Positions 7,735-15,069 of a stretch of DNA of 23,490 bases are shown one piece after another. Numbering within the stretch: position 1 is the stretch's first letter; each line of letters opens with the position of its first letter. Position numbers and translations under genes: made by a program. The notes under the pieces were generated by a model. That model was given only the letters and a program-made list of their open reading frames with translations. It did no database searches and had not been told where the DNA came from. Location: positions 1-23,490 of the forward strand of contig JBFWLP010000050.1 of assembly GCA_050252075.1 (NCBI GenBank), read 5' to 3'. The DNA comes from JAAYGT01 sp050252075. Lineage in GTDB: Bacteria > Pseudomonadota > Gammaproteobacteria > Burkholderiales > Burkholderiaceae_B.

Positions 7735-7745
7735 TGGTATTACCA
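7735..7745. promoter_or_regulatory. GntR/FadR-subfamily-type operator, TGGT-N3-ACCA
   Basis: TGGTATTACCA is a perfect palindrome around one central base. It fits the TGGT-N3-ACCA core bound by FadR-subfamily GntR regulators such as PdhR and LldR. It lies four bases after the LysR stop codon and upstream of the Bug receptor gene. A possible promoter follows directly downstream. No GntR gene is present in the window, so the regulator would act from elsewhere. The octamer TCTGGTAT that begins the site also occurs at 7719-7726. Confidence 0.4.
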
Positions 7746-7752
7746 ATCTGTC

Positions 7753-7782
7753 ATTACATCCGCCCCCGAGAACTTTTAACAT
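7753..7782 (+). promoter_or_regulatory. Possible sigma-70 promoter of the Bug receptor gene
   Basis: ATTACA (7753-7758), an 18-nt spacer and TAACAT (7777-7782) make a weak -35/-10 pair, each matching four of six consensus bases. The pair lies between the GntR-type palindrome and the Bug gene start and would give a leader of about 50 nt. The assignment rests on position as much as on sequence. Confidence 0.25.
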
Positions 7783-7838
7783 GAGGCCCACATTCGGCAA
7801 TCGCGCCGGAAAAGAAGATCATTTCGGGAGACAAAGTA

Positions 7839-8825
7839 ATGAAACTCGGTACATCCATGAAGAAACTCGCCGGCGCCCTGCTGGCTTCATCCGCCCTGAT
7901 GGCGGCCGCCCCTGCCGCACAAGCGGCGTATCCTGACAAGCCCATCACCATCATCGTGCCGTTTTCGCCAGGCGGCGCCACCGACATGCTGGCACGCACC
8001 GTGGGCCAGCAGCTTTCCGAGCGCTGGAAGCAGCCGGTACTGGTTGACAACCGGCCCGGCGCCGGCGGCAACATTGGCGCATCCGCAGGCGCCCATGCCA
8101 AGCCCGACGGCTACACACTCACCCTGGTGGCCGCCGGCATCATGTCGGTGAACCCCTGGGTCTACAAAGATCTTAACTACGACTCCATCAAAAGCTTCGC
8201 CCCGGTAACGCAACTGGTTGCGGCGCCCTTGCTGATCGTCACGCATCCGTCGGTACCGGTCAAGAATTTCGCTGAATACCTGGCCTTGGTCAAATCCAAG
8301 CCCGGCGGTGTCGCTGTGGGCAACGGCGGGGTGGGTACCGCCCAGCACATGGGCGCCGAATACTTCGACATGGCCGCCAATGTGAAGTCGCTGCACGTGC
8401 CCTACAAGGGCAGCGCACCGGCCACCACCGATTTGCTGGCCGGCCAGACCAACGCCCAGTTCGACAACATGGTCACCCTGATTCCCCATATCAAATCGGG
8501 CAAATTGCGCGCCATTGCAGTGACCTCGCTTGAGCGGGTCAGCATTCTGCCCGACGTTCCCACGGTGGCCGAATCAGGCATCAAAGGCTTTGAAACCGGC
8601 ACCTGGTACGGTGTTGCCGCGCCGGCCGGAACGCCCGCCGATATCGTGAGCAAACTGCAGAAAGAGATCGCCGATATCCTGAAAATGCCTGAAATCAGCA
8701 ACAAACTGATCGAACTAGGGCTGATTCCCGTGGGCAACACCCCCGAACAGTTCGCCGATATGATCAAAAAAGACCGTGAAAAGGCGGGCATGATCGTTGA
8801 GCGCGCCAACATCAAACTGAACTAA
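7839..8825 (+). CDS. Bug-family (TctC-like) tripartite tricarboxylate transporter periplasmic receptor
   Basis: A 328-residue exported solute-binding protein. The signal peptide (MKLGTSMKKLAGALLASSAL and following) probably ends at AQA (residue 29). The mature chain opens with AYPDKPITIIVPFSPGGATDM, the hallmark of the Bug family, including the PGGATD ligand-binding loop. It continues with RPGAGGNIGA and VPYKGSAPATTDLLAGQ. Bug proteins bind carboxylates, amides or related small molecules with high affinity. Some serve a TctAB permease, while many are orphans, as here: no tctA or tctB lies in the window. The ATG at 7839 has a GGGAGA ribosome site 9 nt upstream; Met7 is a weaker alternative. 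It likely captures the substrate handled by the enzymes encoded downstream. Confidence 0.95.
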   Translation: MKLGTSMKKLAGALLASSALMAAAPAAQAAYPDKPITIIVPFSPGGATDMLARTVGQQLSERWKQPVLVDNRPGAGGNIGASAGAHAKPDGYTLTLVAAGIMSVNPWVYKDLNYDSIKSFAPVTQLVAAPLLIVTHPSVPVKNFAEYLALVKSKPGGVAVGNGGVGTAQHMGAEYFDMAANVKSLHVPYKGSAPATTDLLAGQTNAQFDNMVTLIPHIKSGKLRAIAVTSLERVSILPDVPTVAESGIKGFETGTWYGVAAPAGTPADIVSKLQKEIADILKMPEISNKLIELGLIPVGNTPEQFADMIKKDREKAGMIVERANIKLN

Positions 8826-8853
8826 TGCTCCTTCACACCACAGGACTCTTTTC

Positions 8854-10056
8854 ATGAGCAGTGCATCCGTTGCCCCCTCGCTGACCGGACTGGGAGACGA
8901 TCTTCGCATCGTCTCGATCGAGGCCTTTCCCACCTCGTATCCCATTCCGCCGGCCCATGCCGTTACCCTGGGCATCGGTCGCGCCATCAAGCGCGATGCC
9001 GTGGTCGTGAAGGTCACCACCGCAGGCGGGCTCACAGGCTACGGCGAATCGCATCACGGTCGCGCGCCGGGTGCCATCGCCAACCTGGTCAACACCACGC
9101 TGCGGCAACTGGTGTTGGGCATGGATGCCGGCGATGTGGTGGGTGTATGGTCGCGCATTTACAAATTGCAGCTGGGCAGCCACGGCATGGGGGCCGCCAC
9201 CAGCATGGCCATGAGCGGTATCGATATGGCCTTGTGGGATATCCGGGGCAAGGCCGTGGGCTGGCCGCTCTGGCGGCTGCTGGGCGGCGCGCGCCGCCCT
9301 GTCAAAGCCTACGCCGGCGGCGTGGCGCTGGGGTACCAACCGGTGCAAGAACTGGTGGCCGAAGCCCACCCGCTGGTGGCGCAGGGCTACAAAGCCCTGA
9401 AACTGCGCATCGGCGATCAGGTCAATCGAGATATCGAGCGCGTGGCCGCCGTTCGCGCCGAGTTCGGCGACGATCTGGTCATCCTGACCGATGCCAATTG
9501 CGGCTACAGCCTGAACGACGCCCGGCTGGCCATGCCCGGGCTCGATGCGCACCATGTCGGCTGGCTGGAAGAACCGTTCCCCGCCCACGACTACCGCAGC
9601 TACCGCCAGGCCACCCGGTTCGGCAATGTACCGCTGGCGGCCGGCGAAAACCACTACACCCGGTTCGAATTCAGCCGCGTCATCGAAGAAGGCAGCGTCG
9701 GCATTCTGCAGCCCGACCTGTCGAAATGCGGCGGCATCACCGAAGGCCTGCGCATCGCCGCCATGGGTTCGGCGTACAAGCTTTCCATCAACCCGCACAG
9801 CGCCATGTCGGGCATCAACATGGCAGCCACCATCCACTTTCTAGCCGCCATCGAGAACGCCGGGTATTTCGAATCCGATGTCGCCAAGACCAATCTTCTG
9901 CGCGACGAACTGGTGGAAATGCCCTATCAGATCCAGCCCGACGGCTGCGTGTTGCCCCTGGACAAACCCGGTATCGGGATCCAGGTGAACGAGGAATTCC
10001 TCAAGGCCTACCCGGTCATCGACGGTCCCGCCTATATCGACGCCCCCGTCCGCTAA
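8854..10056 (+). CDS. Mandelate racemase/muconate lactonizing enzyme family protein (enolase superfamily)
   Basis: A 400-residue enolase-superfamily enzyme. Such enzymes remove the proton alpha to a carboxylate, then racemise, eliminate water or cycloisomerise. It has an N-terminal capping domain (about 1-145) and a TIM-like barrel. The metal ligands are Asp213 (ILTDAN), Glu239 or Glu240 (WLEEPF) and Glu265 (AAGENHY). The base pair Asp288 (QPDLSKCGG) and His315 (INPHSAM) marks the mandelate racemase subgroup. The opposite base motif is K183-x-R185 (LKLRIG) rather than K-x-K. This subgroup is mostly acid-sugar dehydratases plus mandelate racemase, so a dehydration of a hydroxy or sugar acid is a fair inference. 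An AGGA ribosome site precedes the ATG. It sits 28 nt after the Bug gene and 13 nt before the crotonase gene, so it belongs to one operon. Confidence 0.92.
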   Translation: MSSASVAPSLTGLGDDLRIVSIEAFPTSYPIPPAHAVTLGIGRAIKRDAVVVKVTTAGGLTGYGESHHGRAPGAIANLVNTTLRQLVLGMDAGDVVGVWSRIYKLQLGSHGMGAATSMAMSGIDMALWDIRGKAVGWPLWRLLGGARRPVKAYAGGVALGYQPVQELVAEAHPLVAQGYKALKLRIGDQVNRDIERVAAVRAEFGDDLVILTDANCGYSLNDARLAMPGLDAHHVGWLEEPFPAHDYRSYRQATRFGNVPLAAGENHYTRFEFSRVIEEGSVGILQPDLSKCGGITEGLRIAAMGSAYKLSINPHSAMSGINMAATIHFLAAIENAGYFESDVAKTNLLRDELVEMPYQIQPDGCVLPLDKPGIGIQVNEEFLKAYPVIDGPAYIDAPVR

Positions 10057-10069
10057 CAAGGAACAGTCC

Positions 10070-10852
10070 ATGAGCACCCCCGCCGTACTGGTCGACACCG
10101 ACCAGCAGATCGCTGTCGTCACGCTGAACCGGCCCAAACAGCTGAACGCCGTGAACGCCGACTTGCGCCGCGAGCTGACCGAAGCGCTGGCACGCGTCAA
10201 TGCCGACCCCCGCGTGAAGGCCGTTGTACTGACCGGTGCCGGCGATCGCGCCTTTTGCGCCGGCCAGGACCTGGAAGAAGCCATGCACCTGGAATGGCAC
10301 CAGATAGCCGACTGGCTGCTGCGCCAGCGCAACATGTACCAGTCAGTTCGCGATCTGGACAAACCCTGCGTAGCCGCCGTGAACGGCGTTGCCGCCGGGG
10401 CCGGTTTTCAGATCAGTTTATGCGCCGACCTGCGCATCATCGCCCCCGGCACCCGCATCGGTCAGCCTGAAGTCAAGGCCGGATTGGCCAGTATTGTGGG
10501 GTCCTACCTGATGACACTGCATCTGGGGCACACCCATAACGTGCAAATGTCGTTGACCGGCGAACTGATTACCGGACAACGCGCCTACGATATCGGTCTG
10601 GTCAGCGAGCTTGCCGACGACGGTGCCGTCCTGGATCACGCGGTGCGGCGCGCCCATGCGCTGGCCCGGCTGCCGGAAACCCCGTTGCGCGTGTCCAAGC
10701 GCCGGTTTCGGGCGATGACGCAACCGGGCTTCGATGAAGCGGTCACCGCCGGCATCCAGGCCCAGCTGGAATGTTATTCCACCGGCGAGCCCCAGCGCGT
10801 CATGGCCCAGTTCTTTGAAGAGCGTCGCGCCAGGAACACGCCGACCACCTGA
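10070..10852 (+). CDS. Enoyl-CoA hydratase/isomerase (crotonase) family protein
   Basis: A 260-residue crotonase-fold protein acting on acyl-CoA thioesters. The two oxyanion-hole segments are visible: FCAGQDL (62-68) and GVAAGAG (106-112). Of the two catalytic glutamates of classical hydratases (E144 and E164 in rat), the second is present as Glu134 in GQPE. The first aligns, at the correct 20-residue spacing, with Gln114 in GAGFQ. Simple syn-hydration by the textbook two-Glu mechanism is therefore doubtful; isomerase, dienoyl-isomerase or C-C bond-cleaving activity is possible, as crotonases with one acid residue exist. A good AAGGAA ribosome site lies just upstream. The gene follows the enolase-superfamily gene and precedes the ADP-forming synthetase, which could supply its CoA ester. 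Confidence 0.92.
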   Translation: MSTPAVLVDTDQQIAVVTLNRPKQLNAVNADLRRELTEALARVNADPRVKAVVLTGAGDRAFCAGQDLEEAMHLEWHQIADWLLRQRNMYQSVRDLDKPCVAAVNGVAAGAGFQISLCADLRIIAPGTRIGQPEVKAGLASIVGSYLMTLHLGHTHNVQMSLTGELITGQRAYDIGLVSELADDGAVLDHAVRRAHALARLPETPLRVSKRRFRAMTQPGFDEAVTAGIQAQLECYSTGEPQRVMAQFFEERRARNTPTT

Positions 10853-10890
10853 TCCCGCCCACACCCCATTTTCCCTGCACCTCCTGTGTC

Positions 10891-13023
10891 ATGACCGCAT
10901 CATCTTCTTTCAGCGCACTGTATTTCGGCCTGCACCCCCGATCCGTTGCCGTTATCGGCGCCTCGGACAACCCCAACAAAGTGGGCGGCCGTCCGATCCA
11001 CTATATGCGCCAATTCGGTTTCCAGGGGGTCATCTACCCCGTCAACCCCGGTCGCACCACGGTGCAGGGCCTGCCCTGCTACCCCAGCCTGGCCGCCTTG
11101 CCCCAGGCGCCGGATGCCGCCGTCGTGGCCGTCGGCAGTGACCGCGTACTGGACACACTGGAAGAATGCGCCGCTGCGGGCGTAAAAACCGCCATTGTGC
11201 TCAGCTCGGGCTTTGCCGAAACCGGTGCCGACGGCGTGGCCGCGCAGGCACGCCTTTCGGCACTGGCGGCACGCAGCGGCATGCGCATCGCGGGGCCCAA
11301 CACGCAAGGCCTGGCGAACTTCCACGAAGGCGCAGTCATGAACTTCAGCACGATGTTCAGCGAGCTGCCGCCCCAAGACGGCCCTATTGCCATCGTGAGC
11401 CAAAGCGGTGCCACCAGTGCCGCGCTGTACACCTTCCTGCGCCTGCGCGGGCTGGGCGTGCGCTACGTACTCGCCACCGGCAACGAGGCGGACGTCACCG
11501 TGGCCGAACTGGCGGGTGTCGTAGCCCAGGATCGCGATATCCGGCTGATCATTCTGTATCTGGAAAGCCTGCAGAACCCCGAAAAGCTGGCCGAGGCGGC
11601 CGCCCTGGCACGCGCCCATGGCGTCCCGGTCGTTGCCCTGAAAGCAGGGCGCAGCGCCAGCGGCGCACGCGCCGCGCAATCGCACACCGGCGCCCTGGTT
11701 AACGACGACCACGTGGTTGATGCCTTTTTCGCCCGGCACGCCATCGCCCGCATGGACTCCATTGCCGATATCATCCAGGCGGCCCCGGTCTATCTGAAGG
11801 GGTTCTTTCCCGACGGGGAAGACCTGACCGTCATCAGCAACAGCGGATCGGCCTGCGTGATGTCGGCCGATATGGCCGACGCTCTGGGAATGGCGTTGGC
11901 CAGGCTTGCGCCGGGCACGCAGGACCAACTGAAAGCGGTACTGGACGCCTTTGCCGCCACCCAGAACCCCATAGATCTGACCGCATCGCTGTTGAGCAAC
12001 AGCGGCATTCTGGGCAAGGTGCTGGACGCGCTGGCCAACGACCCGGCAGGCAGCTACGTGCTGATCAGCCTGCCTGTGGCCGGCGCCGGTTACGATCTGG
12101 AACGCCTGGCCCGCGATGCCGCGCAGTTCGAAGCCGCCACCCACAAGATGGTCGTTGTAACGGCAAGCATCGACTCGGTACTTGCCCCTTTCCAGGCGCA
12201 AGGGCTTCTTACCTTCACCGGCGAGCCCGATGCCATACGCGCCATTCACCGCGTTGTGCGGCACAAGGCCTTGCTGGCCCGGCCTGCGCCGCGCACTGCC
12301 CCCACGGCAACCTCGCCGGCCACACTGCCCGCCGACACCCGACAGTTTCTCGATGAAGCTTCCAGTTTGCGCCTGCTTGCCGACAACGGTATACCGGTGG
12401 TGACGCACCGGGTATGCGCCAGTGCCGACGATGCCGTGGCGGCGTGGCGCGCCTGCGGCGGCGCTGTGGCGGTGAAGGCCTGCTCACCGGATCTTCCGCA
12501 CAAATCCGAGGCCGGGCTGGTTTTCCTGAATGTCGACTCCGAGCCGGGCGTACGCCACGCCTTCAACACCTGCCGCCAGGGCATGGCGGCGCTCAAGGCA
12601 CACGACTCGGGTGTTGTCGTGGCCGCCATGACATCGGGCCGGCGCGAACTTGCCCTGGGCGGAAAAATGGATCCGGTCTTCGGGCCGGTGGTCATGATCA
12701 GCGACGGCGGCAAATACATCGAGGCGATGCCCGACTTCACCGTGCTGATCGCGCCTTTCAGCATCGACGATGTGCAACAGGCGCTGGGCCGGCTGCGCAT
12801 AGCCCCTTTGTTTGCCGGTGTACGCGGTGAGCCCCCCATGGATACCGGAGCGCTTTGCGCGCTGGCCGTGCGTCTGGGTGACCTGATGGCACGCTACGCC
12901 GACACTGTGCAGTCGGTGGATATGAATCCGGTCCTGATCCACTCTGAAGGGGAAGGCGTCACCGTGCTGGACGCCCTGGTAGAACGCCGCCTTGAGCCGG
13001 AGAGCAACCGCCCCGGGCATTGA
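10891..13023 (+). CDS. ADP-forming acyl-CoA synthetase (acetate--CoA ligase family), fused alpha-beta form
   Basis: A 710-residue protein that would make an acyl-CoA from acid, CoA and ATP, releasing ADP and phosphate. The N-terminal CoA-binding Rossmann domain starts RSVAVIGASDNPNKVGG (about 17-33) and includes AGPNTQGL, where the more common Cys is Thr. Two succinyl-CoA-ligase-like domains follow, with VSQSGATSA and the phospho-histidine loop AQSHTGAL (His265). An Ala/Pro-rich linker near 455-475 leads to the C-terminal ATP-grasp domain (from about 480, with AVAVKACSPDLPHKSEAG). Both halves are on one chain, as is usual in bacteria. The 38-nt gap to the crotonase gene has no good ribosome site, but the genes are clearly co-directional. 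It is likely the CoA-activating step of this pathway; acid specificity is not readable. Confidence 0.93.
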   Translation: MTASSSFSALYFGLHPRSVAVIGASDNPNKVGGRPIHYMRQFGFQGVIYPVNPGRTTVQGLPCYPSLAALPQAPDAAVVAVGSDRVLDTLEECAAAGVKTAIVLSSGFAETGADGVAAQARLSALAARSGMRIAGPNTQGLANFHEGAVMNFSTMFSELPPQDGPIAIVSQSGATSAALYTFLRLRGLGVRYVLATGNEADVTVAELAGVVAQDRDIRLIILYLESLQNPEKLAEAAALARAHGVPVVALKAGRSASGARAAQSHTGALVNDDHVVDAFFARHAIARMDSIADIIQAAPVYLKGFFPDGEDLTVISNSGSACVMSADMADALGMALARLAPGTQDQLKAVLDAFAATQNPIDLTASLLSNSGILGKVLDALANDPAGSYVLISLPVAGAGYDLERLARDAAQFEAATHKMVVVTASIDSVLAPFQAQGLLTFTGEPDAIRAIHRVVRHKALLARPAPRTAPTATSPATLPADTRQFLDEASSLRLLADNGIPVVTHRVCASADDAVAAWRACGGAVAVKACSPDLPHKSEAGLVFLNVDSEPGVRHAFNTCRQGMAALKAHDSGVVVAAMTSGRRELALGGKMDPVFGPVVMISDGGKYIEAMPDFTVLIAPFSIDDVQQALGRLRIAPLFAGVRGEPPMDTGALCALAVRLGDLMARYADTVQSVDMNPVLIHSEGEGVTVLDALVERRLEPESNRPGH

Positions 13024-13047
13024 GGTATTCGCCTTCGTCCCTATATA
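13020..13047 (+). promoter_or_regulatory. Possible sigma-70 promoter for the phosphatase-SulP pair
   Basis: TTGAGG (13020-13025), a 16-nt spacer and TATATA (13042-13047) resemble a sigma-70 promoter. The -35 overlaps the stop codon of the acyl-CoA synthetase gene. It would start transcription just before the hairpin at 13068-13095 and the phosphatase gene, separating this pair from the catabolic operon. This rests on consensus similarity only. Confidence 0.35.
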
Positions 13048-13067
13048 GTCGTTATCATCTGCATCAG

Positions 13068-13095
13068 GCCTGCCGCGCGAACTCGCCCGGCAGGC
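13068..13095 (+). repeat. Perfect 8-bp stem hairpin just before the phosphatase start
   Basis: GCCTGCCG (13068-13075) pairs with CGGCAGGC (13088-13095) around a 12-nt loop. No T-run follows, so it is a poor intrinsic terminator. It abuts a possible GTG start at 13096 and ends 18 nt before the ATG at 13114. It may weaken read-through from the catabolic operon or modulate initiation of the phosphatase. Confidence 0.45.
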
Positions 13096-13113
13096 GTGCC
13101 TTCGAATAACGAC

Positions 13114-15069
13114 ATGACCTTCTGCACTGACGCTCCCTGCGAGCTTTCTTCTCTTCCCGACATTCTGGCCGGGCCTATGCTGCGCCGTCTGGAGCGCCGC
13201 CGACTGGTACTGTGGCTTGCCACCCGGCAACCGATGGTGTTCAGGCTGGCCCCCGACGGTTTGCCCGCCATTGAGTTTTGCGGCAACGACCACCAGACCG
13301 TGCGTGTGGGCGAACACTGCTACCTGCACTTGCTGCAGGCCAATTTCAAGGCCGACCTGCCCGCCGACACTCCCATTGCCTACGACTTGCAATGGCGGCA
13401 CAACGGCCCGACCTGGCATAGCATCACCGAACAGCTGGATGACCTCTGCCAGGCGGGCCAGAGCAAACCGCGCTTTGTCTATCGCTCCCGGCTGGACAAC
13501 ATTCTGCATGGTTCCTGCCGCAAACCCCACTCGCCTGCCGAAGACGGCCTGGTGGCAGCCGACCAGTGGCTGCAGGCCGCCGATAACCCGCCCGAACACT
13601 GGCCCGGCTGCCTGATGATGACCGGCGACCAGGTGTATGTCGACGATGTCGCCGGGCCCATGCTCACGGCGATTCATGAACTGATCGACGCACTGGGCCT
13701 GTATCCCGAAACGCTGGAAGGCGCCGTGGTGGGCAGCAGCGAAGAATTGTTCAACAGCAACTACAACTATTACCACCGGAACGATCTGCTGCCCGATACG
13801 CGCATGAACCAGACCTTGCGCAGCCGCTTTTTCGAAGGTGCCCGCAAACCCATTTTCACCACCAGCAATGCCGACAATCACCTTGTGACGCTGGCCGAAG
13901 TGCTTGCCATGTATCTGCTGGTCTGGTCGCCGGAACCGTGGCGCTGCCTGCCCGAAGGCGAACCCCAGGGCCTCTCTCCCGAGGAACAGGCCCGTTACCG
14001 CAAAGAGCGTGCCAGGCTCACAGACTTTATCCAGGGCTTACCCAAGGTGCGACGGCTGTTTGCGCATTTGCCCACCCTGATGATCTTCGATGACCATGAC
14101 ATCACCGATGACTGGAATCTGACTGCCGATTGGGAAAAAACCGCCTATCACCACCCGTTTTCCCGTCGCATCATCGGCAACGCGCTGATCGGCTATTTTC
14201 TGTGCCAGGCCTGGGGTAACCATCCGGATGCTTTTACCGGCAAAACGCTTTCCTTGCTGGCCGCGTGGTCGGCACACCCCCACAGCGCGCAGCAAGACGC
14301 ACTGATCGACCACCTGCTGCACTTGCACAAGTGGGACTATTGCCTGCCCACCGAACCCAAGCTGGTGGTACTGGATACCCGCACGCGGCGCTGGCGCTCG
14401 GAGCGCAACCTGAACAGTCCGTCGGGCCTGATGGACTGGGAGGCACTCAGCGAATTCCAGACCGAACTGCTCAACCATGATGCGGTGGTCATCGTGTCTG
14501 CGGCACCGGTCTTCGGGGTCAAGCTTATTGAAACCATTCAGAAGCTGTTTATCTGGGGCGGCCGGCCACTGCTGGTCGACGCCGAAAACTGGATGGCTCA
14601 CAAAGGCACCGCCAATGCCATTCTGAACATTTTCCGCCATACCCGCACCCCGGCCCATTTCGTCATTCTCTCGGGTGACGTGCACTACTCGTTTGTCTAT
14701 GGCATACGGCTGCGCTCGCAGCGCGGCGATCCGCATTTGTGGCAGATCACCAGCAGCGGCATCAAGAACGAGTTCCCGGCGCAGCTGCTCAATGTGCTGG
14801 ACCGCCTGAACCGCTGGCTTTATTCACCGCGCTCGCCACTGAACTGGTTCACGCGCCGCCGACGGCTGGAGATTTCGCCGTACCGCCCCTGCTCGGCATC
14901 ACGCGGGGAACGCCTGCTGAACCAGGCCGGTATCGGCCATGTATGTTTCGCCCCCGACGGCAAGCCCACCCTGGTGGAACAGATCACCCGCGACCGCTCG
15001 ATCGCCTTCGAGCTGGAAAATGCCGAGTCCCCGCAAACCGCCGTGGAACATTCGGAACAATTGTCGTGA
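13114..15069 (+). CDS. PhoD-like metallophosphatase, cytoplasmic (no signal peptide)
   Basis: About 651 residues. The PhoD-type metal-binding blocks occur in order: HGSC (132-135; in PhoD enzymes the Cys of this block is an iron ligand), GDQVYVDD (171-178), FDDHDITDDW (325-334) and SGDVHYSF (520-527). A beta-rich N-terminal domain precedes them. PhoD enzymes are Fe/Ca-dependent phosphomonoesterases or phosphodiesterases, normally exported through Tat. Here there is no twin-arginine or other signal sequence, so the protein should be cytoplasmic and may act on an internal phosphoester. Start: an ATG at 13114, or a GTG at 13096 six codons earlier that abuts a hairpin; neither has a clear ribosome site. 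The stop overlaps the GTG of the SulP transporter gene (GTGA), implying coupled expression. The natural substrate is unknown. Confidence 0.85.
   Translation: MTFCTDAPCELSSLPDILAGPMLRRLERRRLVLWLATRQPMVFRLAPDGLPAIEFCGNDHQTVRVGEHCYLHLLQANFKADLPADTPIAYDLQWRHNGPTWHSITEQLDDLCQAGQSKPRFVYRSRLDNILHGSCRKPHSPAEDGLVAADQWLQAADNPPEHWPGCLMMTGDQVYVDDVAGPMLTAIHELIDALGLYPETLEGAVVGSSEELFNSNYNYYHRNDLLPDTRMNQTLRSRFFEGARKPIFTTSNADNHLVTLAEVLAMYLLVWSPEPWRCLPEGEPQGLSPEEQARYRKERARLTDFIQGLPKVRRLFAHLPTLMIFDDHDITDDWNLTADWEKTAYHHPFSRRIIGNALIGYFLCQAWGNHPDAFTGKTLSLLAAWSAHPHSAQQDALIDHLLHLHKWDYCLPTEPKLVVLDTRTRRWRSERNLNSPSGLMDWEALSEFQTELLNHDAVVIVSAAPVFGVKLIETIQKLFIWGGRPLLVDAENWMAHKGTANAILNIFRHTRTPAHFVILSGDVHYSFVYGIRLRSQRGDPHLWQITSSGIKNEFPAQLLNVLDRLNRWLYSPRSPLNWFTRRRRLEISPYRPCSASRGERLLNQAGIGHVCFAPDGKPTLVEQITRDRSIAFELENAESPQTAVEHSEQLS

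Noticed and set aside
10900..12408. Long minus-strand open frame opposite the acyl-CoA synthetase
   Set aside because: No recognisable motif, low-complexity composition, and the plus-strand protein is complete and conserved.
12484..13881. Minus-strand open frame spanning the end of the synthetase gene, the gap and the start of the phosphatase gene
   Set aside because: It crosses an obvious gene boundary on the other strand and its translation has no family features.
14739..15065. N-terminal extension of the SulP frame
   Set aside because: Entirely within the phosphatase gene, not hydrophobic, and absent from SulP proteins; the GTG at 15066 or ATG at 15126 fits the family length.
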